Below, piece after piece: positions 1 through 5,318 of a stretch of 5,318 nt of DNA. The first letter of the stretch is position 1; every line of letters starts with the position of its first letter. The notes beneath the pieces are model-generated. The model worked only from the letters and a program-made list of their open reading frames with translations. It searched no databases and was not told the DNA's origin. Source of the DNA: Alistipes sp. (GTDB lineage: Bacteria > Bacteroidota > Bacteroidia > Bacteroidales > Rikenellaceae); assembly GCA_017934845.1 (NCBI GenBank), contig JAGBIR010000209.1, positions 1 to 5,318 on the forward strand. The letters are read 5' to 3'. Made by a program: the position numbers and the translations under genes.

Positions 1-138
1 ATGATGCCACGTTGTGTGGGATGCGAAAGTTTTATCGAAACTGATGCCCCCATACGTTGCCCGGCCTGCAATCGTCGTCTAAATGGCACTCAAGAGGAGT
101 TTAACGAGCAGGTACAGACCGTAATGTTTTGGGATTAG
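1..138 (+). CDS. Small CxxC/CxxC zinc-ribbon protein, possibly the C-terminal end of a longer one
   Basis: The frame reads 45 residues to a TAG at 136-138. Two cysteine pairs, C5-V-G-C8 and C20-P-A-C23, are separated by 11 residues, which is the usual layout of a four-cysteine zinc ribbon. A short acidic, hydrophilic tail ends in MFWD. ATG codons lie at 1-3 and 4-6, but position 1 is the window edge, so it cannot be seen whether the frame continues upstream. It may be a complete small zinc-binding protein or the last domain of a larger one. Such ribbons occur in many unrelated proteins, so no function is assigned. It is separated from bcp by 113 bases that contain a promoter-like box, so it is probably not in the same transcription unit. 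Confidence 0.55.
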   Translation: MMPRCVGCESFIETDAPIRCPACNRRLNGTQEEFNEQVQTVMFWD

Positions 139-214
139 CGAGTCCTGATAAGGAAAATTTATCTATTCGCTTAAAAAAATCGACTCCACCGCACACAAAT
201 TCACATATTTTTCA

Positions 215-222
215 TAACTTTG
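215..222 (+). promoter_or_regulatory. Probable promoter -7 box upstream of bcp
   Basis: TAACTTTG is an exact match to the Bacteroidota primary sigma factor -7 consensus TAnnTTTG. It lies 29 bases before the bcp ATG, which would give a short leader. A clean -33 TTTG is not visible at the usual 19-21 base spacing; the sequence there is around CACACAAA. The box is therefore well placed but only half of the promoter is supported. It would drive bcp, recA and the genes behind them. Confidence 0.55.
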
Positions 223-251
223 GGTAATTATAACCTTTAGTTAAAACAACT

Positions 252-716
252 ATGGCAGAATTGAAAGTGGGGGATATGGCACCAGAGTTCACTGCGACCA
301 CCCAAGATGGATCGACAATATCGCTTTCTGATCTTAAAGGCAAGCGCACGGTATTGTACTTTTATCCCAAGGATAACACATCGGGTTGCACGCTCGAGGC
401 AAAGAGTTTGCGAGATGGTAAAGAGGAACTTGCACATCGCGGATATCGCATCGTAGGAGTAAGCCCCGACAGCGAACGCTCTCACCAAAACTTTTGCGAC
501 AAGCACTCGCTAAACTTCACGCTCATAGCCGACACCGACCATTCGGTGTGTGAGGCCTTCGGCGTTTGGGCCGAGAAGTCGATGTATGGTCGCAAATATA
601 TGGGTGTCAAGCGCACCACATTCCTGCTCGATGAAGAGTGTAGAGTTACCCATATCTTCGACAAGGTGAAGACTGCAACTCATTTTGAGCAGATTATTAA
701 TGAATTAGACAAATAA
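252..716 (+). CDS. bcp: Thioredoxin-dependent peroxiredoxin, Bcp/PrxQ type
   Basis: This 154-residue protein has the normal length of the Bcp/PrxQ family, cytoplasmic enzymes that reduce hydrogen peroxide and organic hydroperoxides using thioredoxin. The thioredoxin-like fold begins with VGDMAPEF (6-13). The peroxidatic site is P39-K-D-N-T43-S-G-C46, matching PxxxTxxC, and R121 fits the conserved active-site arginine. The resolving cysteine that E. coli Bcp carries five residues after the peroxidatic one is replaced by K51. C82 lies 36 residues after C46, the position of the resolving cysteine in the Xanthomonas and Xylella PrxQ subgroup, so an atypical two-cysteine mechanism remains plausible. 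Other cysteines are C100 and C130. The ATG follows an A-rich stretch without a Shine-Dalgarno motif, as is common in Bacteroidota. recA starts 17 bases downstream, so co-transcription is likely. No signal peptide is present. Confidence 0.95.
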   Translation: MAELKVGDMAPEFTATTQDGSTISLSDLKGKRTVLYFYPKDNTSGCTLEAKSLRDGKEELAHRGYRIVGVSPDSERSHQNFCDKHSLNFTLIADTDHSVCEAFGVWAEKSMYGRKYMGVKRTTFLLDEECRVTHIFDKVKTATHFEQIINELDK

Positions 717-733
717 AAAACTGAAAAATAACT

Positions 734-1747
734 ATGGCAACTGAAAAAACACAAGTCAATGCCGACAAGCTCAAGGTTTTGAGCGCGGTAATGGATAAGA
801 TAGAGAAGGATTTCGGCAAGGGCTCAATTATGCGTATGAGCAGCGAAGCCGTAACCGACATCCCCGTAATTCCCACAGGATCAATCACTCTGGACGTAGC
901 TCTTGGTGTAGGTGGATACCCAAAAGGTCGTGTAATCGAGATTTATGGTCCTGAGTCATCAGGTAAGACCACACTGGCCATCCACGCAATAGCCGAAGCA
1001 CAGAAGGCTGGCGGTATAGCCGCTTTTATCGATGCAGAGCACGCTTTCGACTCATTCTACGCGCAGAAGTTGGGCGTTGATGTTGATAATTTGCTTATTT
1101 CGCAGCCTGACAACGGCGAGCAGGCGTTGGAGATTGCCGATTCACTCATTCGTTCAAGTGCAATCGATATTATCGTAATCGACTCAGTAGCAGCGCTTAC
1201 CCCAAAGGCCGAGATTGAGGGCGAGATGGGCGACTCAAAGATGGGCTTGCAGGCACGTCTTATGTCACAGGCCCTACGTAAGCTTACAGCCAGCATCTCG
1301 AAGACCAAGACCGTTTGTATCTTCATCAACCAATTGCGCGATAAGATTGGCGTTGTATATGGCAACCCCGAGACAACAACCGGTGGTAATGCCCTGAAGT
1401 TCTACGCCAGCGTACGTATCGACATCCGTCGCGCGTCGGTCATCAAAGATGGCGAAGAGCAGCTGGGTACCCGCACAAAGGTCAAGGTCGTAAAGAACAA
1501 GGTGGCACCTCCGTTCAAGCGCGCAGAGTTCGACATTATGTTCGGCGAGGGAATCTCGAAGATTGGCGAGATTGTTGACCTCGGTGTTGACTATGGAATC
1601 ATCAAGAAATCAGGCTCTTGGTTCTCTTATGGAGAGCAAAAGATTGGTCAGGGACGCGATTCGGTAAAAGAATTGCTTACAAATAACGCAGAGCTGCGCG
1701 ACGAGATCGAAGCCAAGTTGCGCGAGGCTATGAAAACTCAAAAATAG
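734..1747 (+). CDS. recA: Recombinase RecA
   Basis: This 337-residue protein is the ATP-dependent strand-exchange recombinase that forms filaments on single-stranded DNA for homologous recombination and repair. The short N-terminal helix region (about 1-40) is followed by the ATPase core. Walker A is GPESSGKT at 72-79, the catalytic glutamate is E102 within DAEHAFD, and Walker B is IIVID at 146-150. The signature NQLRDKIG (199-206) contains the ATP-sensing Q200. The DNA-binding loop 2 region [15 protein letters not shown] follows at 210-224. The C-terminal domain runs from about 277. The protein ends in a short basic KTQK and lacks the long acidic tail of E. coli RecA, so it is somewhat shorter than the 352-residue E. 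coli protein. Its start is preceded by an A-rich stretch. It lies 17 bases after bcp and only 5 bases before the RelA/SpoT gene. I see no promoter or LexA-type palindrome of its own, so expression probably depends on the promoter ahead of bcp. Confidence 0.98.
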   Translation: MATEKTQVNADKLKVLSAVMDKIEKDFGKGSIMRMSSEAVTDIPVIPTGSITLDVALGVGGYPKGRVIEIYGPESSGKTTLAIHAIAEAQKAGGIAAFIDAEHAFDSFYAQKLGVDVDNLLISQPDNGEQALEIADSLIRSSAIDIIVIDSVAALTPKAEIEGEMGDSKMGLQARLMSQALRKLTASISKTKTVCIFINQLRDKIGVVYGNPETTTGGNALKFYASVRIDIRRASVIKDGEEQLGTRTKVKVVKNKVAPPFKRAEFDIMFGEGISKIGEIVDLGVDYGIIKKSGSWFSYGEQKIGQGRDSVKELLTNNAELRDEIEAKLREAMKTQK

Positions 1748-1752
1748 AGCTT

Positions 1753-3966
1753 ATGAATTATACTGCAGAGGATGAGATTATAATCCAAGCGAAATGGGAC
1801 CAGTTGGTCGAATCGTGTAAGAATATTTGCAAAAACGAGGCAGACTGGAACTTTATCAAACGAGCCTTCTTCCTTGCGAAGGAGGCTCATCAGGGGGTAC
1901 GGCGACGTTCAGGAGAGCCATACCTCCTGCATCCTATTGCAGTAGCACAGATAGTTGTCGACGAGATTGGCCTCGGCGTTAAGTCGGTTGTCGCCGCCCT
2001 TCTACACGATGTGGTGGAGGACACCGACTATACTGTTGAAGATATGGAACACATCTTCGGCCCGAAAATCGCATCAATGGTCGATGGTCTTACGAAGATG
2101 TCGGGAGTATTCAACGCCGACACCTCGCAGCAGGCGGAGTATTTCCGTAAGGTGCTGCTTACGCTCTCGGACGATGTTCGCGTGATTCTTATCAAAATTG
2201 CCGACCGTCTGCACAATATGCGAACCTTGGGATCAATGCCCCAAAATAAGCAGATTAAGATTACGGGCGAGACCATTTACCTCTTCGCTCCATTGGCGTA
2301 TCGTCTTGGCTTATATGCAATTAAGACCGAATTGGAAAACCTTTGCATGAAGTACCGTTTCCCCAAGGAGTACGAGGAGATTATGGCCCAAATCAACGAG
2401 ACATCGGCCGCCCGCGAAGAGTACATCCGCAAATTTAATGCTCCGATCATTGAGGCATTGGACCGCAACGGCTTCAAATATGAGATTTCGGGCCGTGTGA
2501 AGAGCGCGTACTCAATTTGGACAAAGATGATTCGCAAGCAGATTCCATTCTCGGAGATTTATGACTTGTTTGCAATCCGCATAGTATTCCAACCTACGGA
2601 GTTCCCGTCAGAGAAGACTCAATGTTGGCAGATATACTCTTCAATTACAGATATTTACACACCCAAACCCGACCGCTTGCGCGATTGGATAAGCATGCCC
2701 AAGGCTAACGGCTACGAGGCCCTGCATTCGACCGTAATGGGCCCCGATGGCATTTGGGTCGAGGTGCAGATTCGCACCCAGCGAATGGAGGATATTGCCG
2801 AGCGAGGATTTGCCGCACATTGGAAGTACAAGCAGGCAACCATCTCGCACGATGAAGATGAGTTTGACAAGTGGTTGAAGATGATTCGTACGGCCCTTGA
2901 TAGCCCGACACAGAATGCAATCGACTTCTTGGACAACTTCAAGTTATCGTTATATACCTCTGAAATTGCGGTATTTACACCCAAAGGCGAGGCGCGTCGT
3001 TTGCCATTTGGAGCTACGGCCCTCGACTTCGCATACGACGTACATACCAAGATTGGAAACAGTGCTATTGGAGCAAAAATCAATCATAAGATTATGCCAA
3101 TGACCACCCCTCTTAATAGCGGAGATCAGGTGGAGATTATAACAGCCGAATCGGCACGCCCGAAGGCCGAATGGCTCGAGTATGTCATTACGGCAAAGGC
3201 CAAGCAGGCGATTAAAAACTTCTTAAAACGCGAGCAGGAGCATAATATTCAGCGTGGAATGAAGCTTCTCGACGAGCGTTTAGCACAACTTAATATAACG
3301 CCAAATAACCGCGTGATTCGCAAGCTGATAGAGGCTTACGAAAGTACAAATAAAGACGAACTTTACACCAAGATTGGAGCCGGCATTGTGTCACTCGACA
3401 ATCTGGATAAAATCGTCAAAACAAACTCAAAAAACAAGATTCTAAAGTTCTGGACACTCTTCATTAAAGATGACGACTCAGACGTGGAGAACGAGAGTCA
3501 GAACGACGATAAGGGACAAAAGTCTAAACCGGCCGCCGAACATCAAACGCTTATTACAGCCGAGTGTTGCCACCCGTTGCCGGGCGATAGTGTGGTAGGA
3601 TACAAAGATCCTATCACCCATCAGGTTATCGTTCATAAGGCCACGTGCGACGAGCTTAACAGATTGGCATCGCAGCACGGTGAATGTATCGTCAAGGAGG
3701 CAATTAAGTGGTCGCAATTCAAGACGCAATCATCATTGGCTACAATACAGGTTGTAGGCATCGACCGCATGGGACTACTTATCGACCTTGCAAACGTGGT
3801 TACAAACGATTTTAGCGTCAATATGCGCCAAGTTAACATCCAGAGCCACGATGGCATATTCGAAGGCACAGTAAGCCTTTATGTGCGTGATGCGGAGAGT
3901 CTGAACGCTATTCTCGACCGTATGCGACGCATCAAGGGCATGGAGAGCGTCAAACGAATGGATTAA
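1753..3966 (+). CDS. rel: Bifunctional (p)ppGpp synthetase/hydrolase, RelA/SpoT (Rel) family
   Basis: This 737-residue protein has the full length and domain order of long RelA/SpoT homologues, cytoplasmic ribosome-associated enzymes that make and degrade the alarmone (p)ppGpp. The hydrolase HD domain (about 35-200) keeps its metal-binding and catalytic residues: H60, H85-D86, E89-D90 and D151. The synthetase domain (about 240-360) has R248 and K250 in the GRVKSAYSIW motif, D271 in YDLFAIRI, Y321 and H325 in NGYEALHSTVMG, and E337 in EVQIRT. The substrate motif is R308-L-R-D, the basic form typical of bifunctional enzymes, not the acidic ExDD of E. coli RelA. A TGS domain (about 402-465) and a helical region follow, then an acidic linker (572-597). 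A zinc-finger segment has C605, C606, H628 and C632, and an ACT domain covers about 660-735. Both activities therefore look intact. The start lies 5 bases after recA, which implies translational or transcriptional coupling. Confidence 0.97.
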   Translation: MNYTAEDEIIIQAKWDQLVESCKNICKNEADWNFIKRAFFLAKEAHQGVRRRSGEPYLLHPIAVAQIVVDEIGLGVKSVVAALLHDVVEDTDYTVEDMEHIFGPKIASMVDGLTKMSGVFNADTSQQAEYFRKVLLTLSDDVRVILIKIADRLHNMRTLGSMPQNKQIKITGETIYLFAPLAYRLGLYAIKTELENLCMKYRFPKEYEEIMAQINETSAAREEYIRKFNAPIIEALDRNGFKYEISGRVKSAYSIWTKMIRKQIPFSEIYDLFAIRIVFQPTEFPSEKTQCWQIYSSITDIYTPKPDRLRDWISMPKANGYEALHSTVMGPDGIWVEVQIRTQRMEDIAERGFAAHWKYKQATISHDEDEFDKWLKMIRTALDSPTQNAIDFLDNFKLSLYTSEIAVFTPKGEARRLPFGATALDFAYDVHTKIGNSAIGAKINHKIMPMTTPLNSGDQVEIITAESARPKAEWLEYVITAKAKQAIKNFLKREQEHNIQRGMKLLDERLAQLNITPNNRVIRKLIEAYESTNKDELYTKIGAGIVSLDNLDKIVKTNSKNKILKFWTLFIKDDDSDVENESQNDDKGQKSKPAAEHQTLITAECCHPLPGDSVVGYKDPITHQVIVHKATCDELNRLASQHGECIVKEAIKWSQFKTQSSLATIQVVGIDRMGLLIDLANVVTNDFSVNMRQVNIQSHDGIFEGTVSLYVRDAESLNAILDRMRRIKGMESVKRMD

Positions 3967-3977
3967 AAGTAGGGTAT

Positions 3978-4394
3978 ATGAGTGAATTTTGGATATTTCT
4001 CGCCATTGCAGGCGTTATCATATCATTTGCGCGCAAGGAGGATCAAGCGCGCAAAAGAAGAGGTAAAACAGGGCAGGGTATGCCCCAAGAGAATCCGCAA
4101 GAGGAGTTGGAGCGTCAGCTCCGCGAACTCTTTGGTGAGGAGACTCCCGCGGCACCCAAACCGAAGCCAGCAGAGTTTACCACACCTACAGAGGTAAAAT
4201 ACACCTTGTCAAAACCAAAACCTATAGCTGCGGTCAACACTCCGAAAGAAAACGTCAGCGCGAGCAAGGATAGCAAAAGCAAGAGTAGTGCCACTACTGA
4301 ATCTACTCAGATCGACGATATGATTAAGGATTTCACAATGGAGAAGGCTGTTATATACTCCGAGATCCTAAAACCAAAATTCGACGAGTTTTAA
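3978..4394 (+). CDS. Unrecognised membrane-anchored protein with a disordered middle and distinct C-terminal motif
   Basis: I do not recognise a named family. The 138 residues fall into four parts. A hydrophobic segment (about 4-18, FWIFLAIAGVIISFA) has no cleavage site and looks like a single N-terminal membrane anchor. It is followed by a strongly basic stretch (19-30), which by the positive-inside rule places the rest in the cytoplasm. A short charged helix, EELERQLRELFGEE (42-55), precedes a Pro/Lys/Ser/Thr-rich, probably disordered section (56-110). The C-terminus (about 111-138) looks folded and ends with KAVIYSEILKPKFDEF, which I recall as resembling the ends of other Bacteroidota hypothetical proteins; this is memory and was not searched. 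An AGGG lies just upstream of the ATG at short spacing. The gene starts 11 bases after the (p)ppGpp enzyme and is followed by the HIT gene after 58 bases, so it is probably in the same operon. No function is assigned. Confidence 0.85.
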   Translation: MSEFWIFLAIAGVIISFARKEDQARKRRGKTGQGMPQENPQEELERQLRELFGEETPAAPKPKPAEFTTPTEVKYTLSKPKPIAAVNTPKENVSASKDSKSKSSATTESTQIDDMIKDFTMEKAVIYSEILKPKFDEF

Positions 4395-4452
4395 CATTTA
4401 CTTATCGGATAGGGTAGTCGCTGAAATCATATAAACATAAAAACAGAATACT

Positions 4453-4839
4453 ATGTCAACTATCTTTTCAAAGATCATAGCCGGAGAGATTCCGAGCTAT
4501 AAGGTTGCCGAGGATGAGAACTATTACGCCTTTCTCGACATCAATCCATTGGCCAAAGGTCATACATTAGTTGTTCCCAAATTGGAGGTTGACTATCTTT
4601 ACGACCTCGACGACGAGACACTTGCAGGCATGATTGTTTTCGCAAAAAAGGTTGCGCACAAAATTAAGGAGCAAATAGAGTGTAAAAAGGTCGCAACAGT
4701 GGTGCTGGGACTCGAAGTTCCCCACGCACACATCCATCTTATCCCAATGAATAACGAAAATGACGTTGATTTCCGCCGCGAAAAACTCAAATTAACTCCA
4801 GAAGAGTTTGCAGAAATAGCAAGTAAGATTGCGTTATAA
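4453..4839 (+). CDS. HIT-family nucleotide-binding protein (Hint-like hydrolase or transferase)
   Basis: This 128-residue protein has the full length of small HIT proteins, which bind nucleotides and hydrolyse purine nucleoside phosphoramidates or similar nucleotidyl compounds. The N-terminal IFSKIIAGEIPSYKV (4-18) and FLDINPLAKGHTLVVPK (27-43) are typical of the Hint branch. The histidine triad is H91-A-H93-I-H95 in VPHAHIHLIP, where the second histidine of the HxHxH core (H93) would be the catalytic nucleophile. The residue after IP is methionine rather than the arginine seen in many Hint proteins; I believe this is common in the Bacteroidota version. The physiological substrate cannot be told from sequence. 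The gene lies 58 bases after the unrecognised membrane protein, without an obvious promoter in that gap, and is followed by a terminator, so it is probably the last gene of the operon. Confidence 0.93.
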   Translation: MSTIFSKIIAGEIPSYKVAEDENYYAFLDINPLAKGHTLVVPKLEVDYLYDLDDETLAGMIVFAKKVAHKIKEQIECKKVATVVLGLEVPHAHIHLIPMNNENDVDFRREKLKLTPEEFAEIASKIAL

Positions 4840-4846
4840 ACAGGGT

Positions 4847-4864
4847 GTTTACAACATTGTAAAC
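4847..4864. repeat. 18-base palindrome just after the HIT stop codon
   Basis: GTTTACAACATTGTAAAC has two perfect 8-base arms around a central CA. It begins 7 bases after the HIT stop codon. It shares the TTTACA/TGTAAA arms with the operator-like cluster at 5011-5120, but its half-sites are two bases further apart. It has no T-run after it, so it is not a terminator itself. It could be a distant binding site of the same regulator or a transcript-end hairpin. Confidence 0.6.
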
Positions 4865-4880
4865 AACTGAAAAGCAATAG

Positions 4881-4910
4881 GGTAGCCAAGCATTTGGCTA
4901 CCTTTTCTAT
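4881..4910 (+). terminator. Rho-independent terminator after the HIT gene
   Basis: GGTAGCCAA and TTGGCTACC form a perfect 9-base-pair stem (4881-4902) around a GCAT loop, followed directly by TTTTCTATT. The upstream AATAG can pair partly with the downstream CTATT. This is the only clear intrinsic terminator in the window. It marks the end of the transcription unit that probably begins before bcp. Confidence 0.85.
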
Positions 4911-5008
4911 TATATATTTAACATAATCATCGATAAAGTGACTATAGAATCTGAAAATTTGTTAACCAGGGTAGTGGATAAGTTAATATTGTAACAAAAT
5001 CACCATCA

Positions 5009-5122
5009 GTTTACATTTGTAATTACATTTGTAAATCAATTACATTTGTAATCAAGAATGATTGTTTACTTTTGTAAAGCAATCAGCGGCATAACAATTG
5101 TCGATTATTTACAACCGTAAAC
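5009..5122. promoter_or_regulatory. Cluster of five operator-like palindromes, TTAC-N4-GTAA
   Basis: The cores lie at 5011-5022, 5023-5034, 5040-5051, 5066-5077 and 5109-5120. The first three share the core TTACATTTGTAA. The fourth has TTTT as its central four bases and the fifth has AACC. A degenerate copy with one mismatch, TTAATATTGTAA, sits upstream at 4983-4994. Centre-to-centre distances are 12, 17, 26 and 43 bases for the five exact copies. The first three contain TACA-NN-TGTA, the known operator form of the BlaI/MecI/CopY winged-helix repressors. Repeated palindromes in a non-coding region after a terminator suggest cooperative binding of a dimeric regulator controlling a gene to the right. 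The regulator's identity is inference; a TetR-, MarR- or GntR-type protein would also suit. Confidence 0.65.
5016..5048 (+). promoter_or_regulatory. Candidate + strand promoter embedded in the operator cluster
   Basis: TTTG at 5016-5019 and TACATTTG at 5041-5048 match the Bacteroidota -33 and -7 boxes with a 21-base spacer, within the accepted 19-21 range. Both boxes are themselves parts of the palindromes, so a bound repressor would cover the promoter. A second candidate -7 box, TACTTTTG at 5067-5074, lies 18 bases after TTTG of 5045-5048. Because TTTG recurs in every repeat, chance pairing is possible and the true start is uncertain. The nearest gene on this side must lie beyond the window, which would give a leader of over 250 bases. 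Confidence 0.4.
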
Positions 5123-5258
5123 AAACTTCATTATGTTGTAAAGGCGAAATTCGAGAAGCTTTATTGTTAATCAAATTAATAAACTTTCATACATAAAATG
5201 CAAAATATCAGCAATTTACGAGTTTTATATAAATCAAATATGCTATATAATCAATTAC

Positions 5259-5288
5259 TTTAGCCTATATTCGCACATTAGGGCTAAA
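5259..5288. repeat. Inverted repeat TTTAGCC-N16-GGCTAAA
   Basis: Two perfect 7-base arms, TTTAGCC (5259-5265) and GGCTAAA (5282-5288), flank a 16-base spacer. The spacer begins with TATATTCG (5266-5273), one mismatch from the -7 consensus TAnnTTTG. It could be a second promoter flanked by an operator, or a hairpin in a leader transcript. The long loop makes a stable hairpin less likely, and chance cannot be excluded. Confidence 0.3.
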
Positions 5289-5318
5289 TGGCAATATTTA
5301 CATATTATAAATAATAGA

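Larger units (their letters stand above)
4840..5318. other. 479-base AT-rich non-coding region after the HIT gene
   Basis: No reading frame of convincing length or composition lies here on either strand. The stretch holds a palindrome (4847-4864), a terminator hairpin (4881-4910), a cluster of TTAC-N4-GTAA palindromes (5011-5120) and an inverted repeat (5259-5288), each listed separately. The remainder is AT-rich without recognisable structure. It reads as the end of one transcription unit followed by the control region of another gene beyond the right edge of the window. Confidence 0.75.

Noticed and set aside
137..171. Possible hairpin after the zinc-ribbon frame (AGCGA...TCGCT with inner GATAA...TTATC)
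   Set aside because: The arms are short and interrupted by unpaired bases, and they are followed by an A-run rather than a T-run, so it does not qualify as an intrinsic terminator on either strand.
1057..1365. 102-codon antisense frame within recA
   Set aside because: It lies wholly opposite a strongly conserved recA region and its translation resembles no known protein; it is a coding-strand shadow. The same applies to the other antisense and out-of-frame openings within bcp, rel, the 138-residue gene and the HIT gene.
4599..4889. 96-codon antisense frame running out of the HIT gene into the terminator
   Set aside because: Its start lies in the non-coding region next to the terminator stem, most of it is a shadow of the HIT gene, and no promoter or initiation signal supports it.
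4974..4982. GTGGATAAG with its preceding A (TTATCCACT on the other strand), one mismatch from a DnaA box
   Set aside because: It is a single near match with no other DnaA boxes nearby, so it does not support a replication origin despite the AT-rich repeats.
5009..5122. The TTACATTTGTAA repeats as a CRISPR array or plasmid iterons
   Set aside because: The units are short palindromes with irregular spacing and no uniform spacers, and no cas or replication gene is visible. Operators fit better.
5198..5263. 21-codon frame beginning ATGCAAAATATC in the right-hand spacer
   Set aside because: It is very short, has the composition of the surrounding AT-rich DNA and shows no motif. A leader peptide is possible but unsupported.

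Overview
The window looks like chromosomal DNA of a Bacteroidota bacterium, most likely of the order Bacteroidales. The protein sequences read as Bacteroidales versions of Bcp, RecA, a RelA/SpoT protein and a HIT-family protein. The starts are preceded by A-rich stretches rather than strong Shine-Dalgarno sequences. The AT-rich spacers contain matches to the Bacteroidota sigma-factor -7 box (TAnnTTTG). No genus can be named from the sequence alone.

Layout. Positions 1-138 hold a 45-residue zinc-ribbon reading frame that starts at the window edge and may be the tail of a longer protein. Positions 139-251 are a spacer with a good promoter -7 box. Five genes then follow on the + strand: bcp (peroxiredoxin), recA (recombinase), a full-length RelA/SpoT-type (p)ppGpp synthetase/hydrolase, an unrecognised 138-residue membrane-anchored protein, and a HIT-family nucleotide-binding protein. 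The first four are separated by only 5 to 17 bases and the last by 58 bases. No internal terminator is visible, and a clear rho-independent hairpin follows the HIT gene, so the block is probably one transcription unit. It joins peroxide detoxification, DNA repair and the stringent response.

The last 479 bases (4840-5318) carry no convincing gene. Besides the terminator, they contain the most unusual signal in the window. This is a cluster of five palindromes of the form TTAC-N4-GTAA within about 110 bases (5011-5120), with a degenerate sixth copy upstream and a related longer palindrome just after the HIT stop codon. Three copies contain TACATTTGTA, which fits the TACA-NN-TGTA operator of BlaI/MecI/CopY-type repressors. 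Four copies also contain a Bacteroidota -7 box on the + strand. My inference is a repressor-controlled promoter region for a gene or operon just beyond the right edge of the window; the regulator and its target are not visible here.

No mobile element, tRNA, rRNA or CRISPR array was seen. No frameshifted gene was found, and the five complete genes have intact key motifs.
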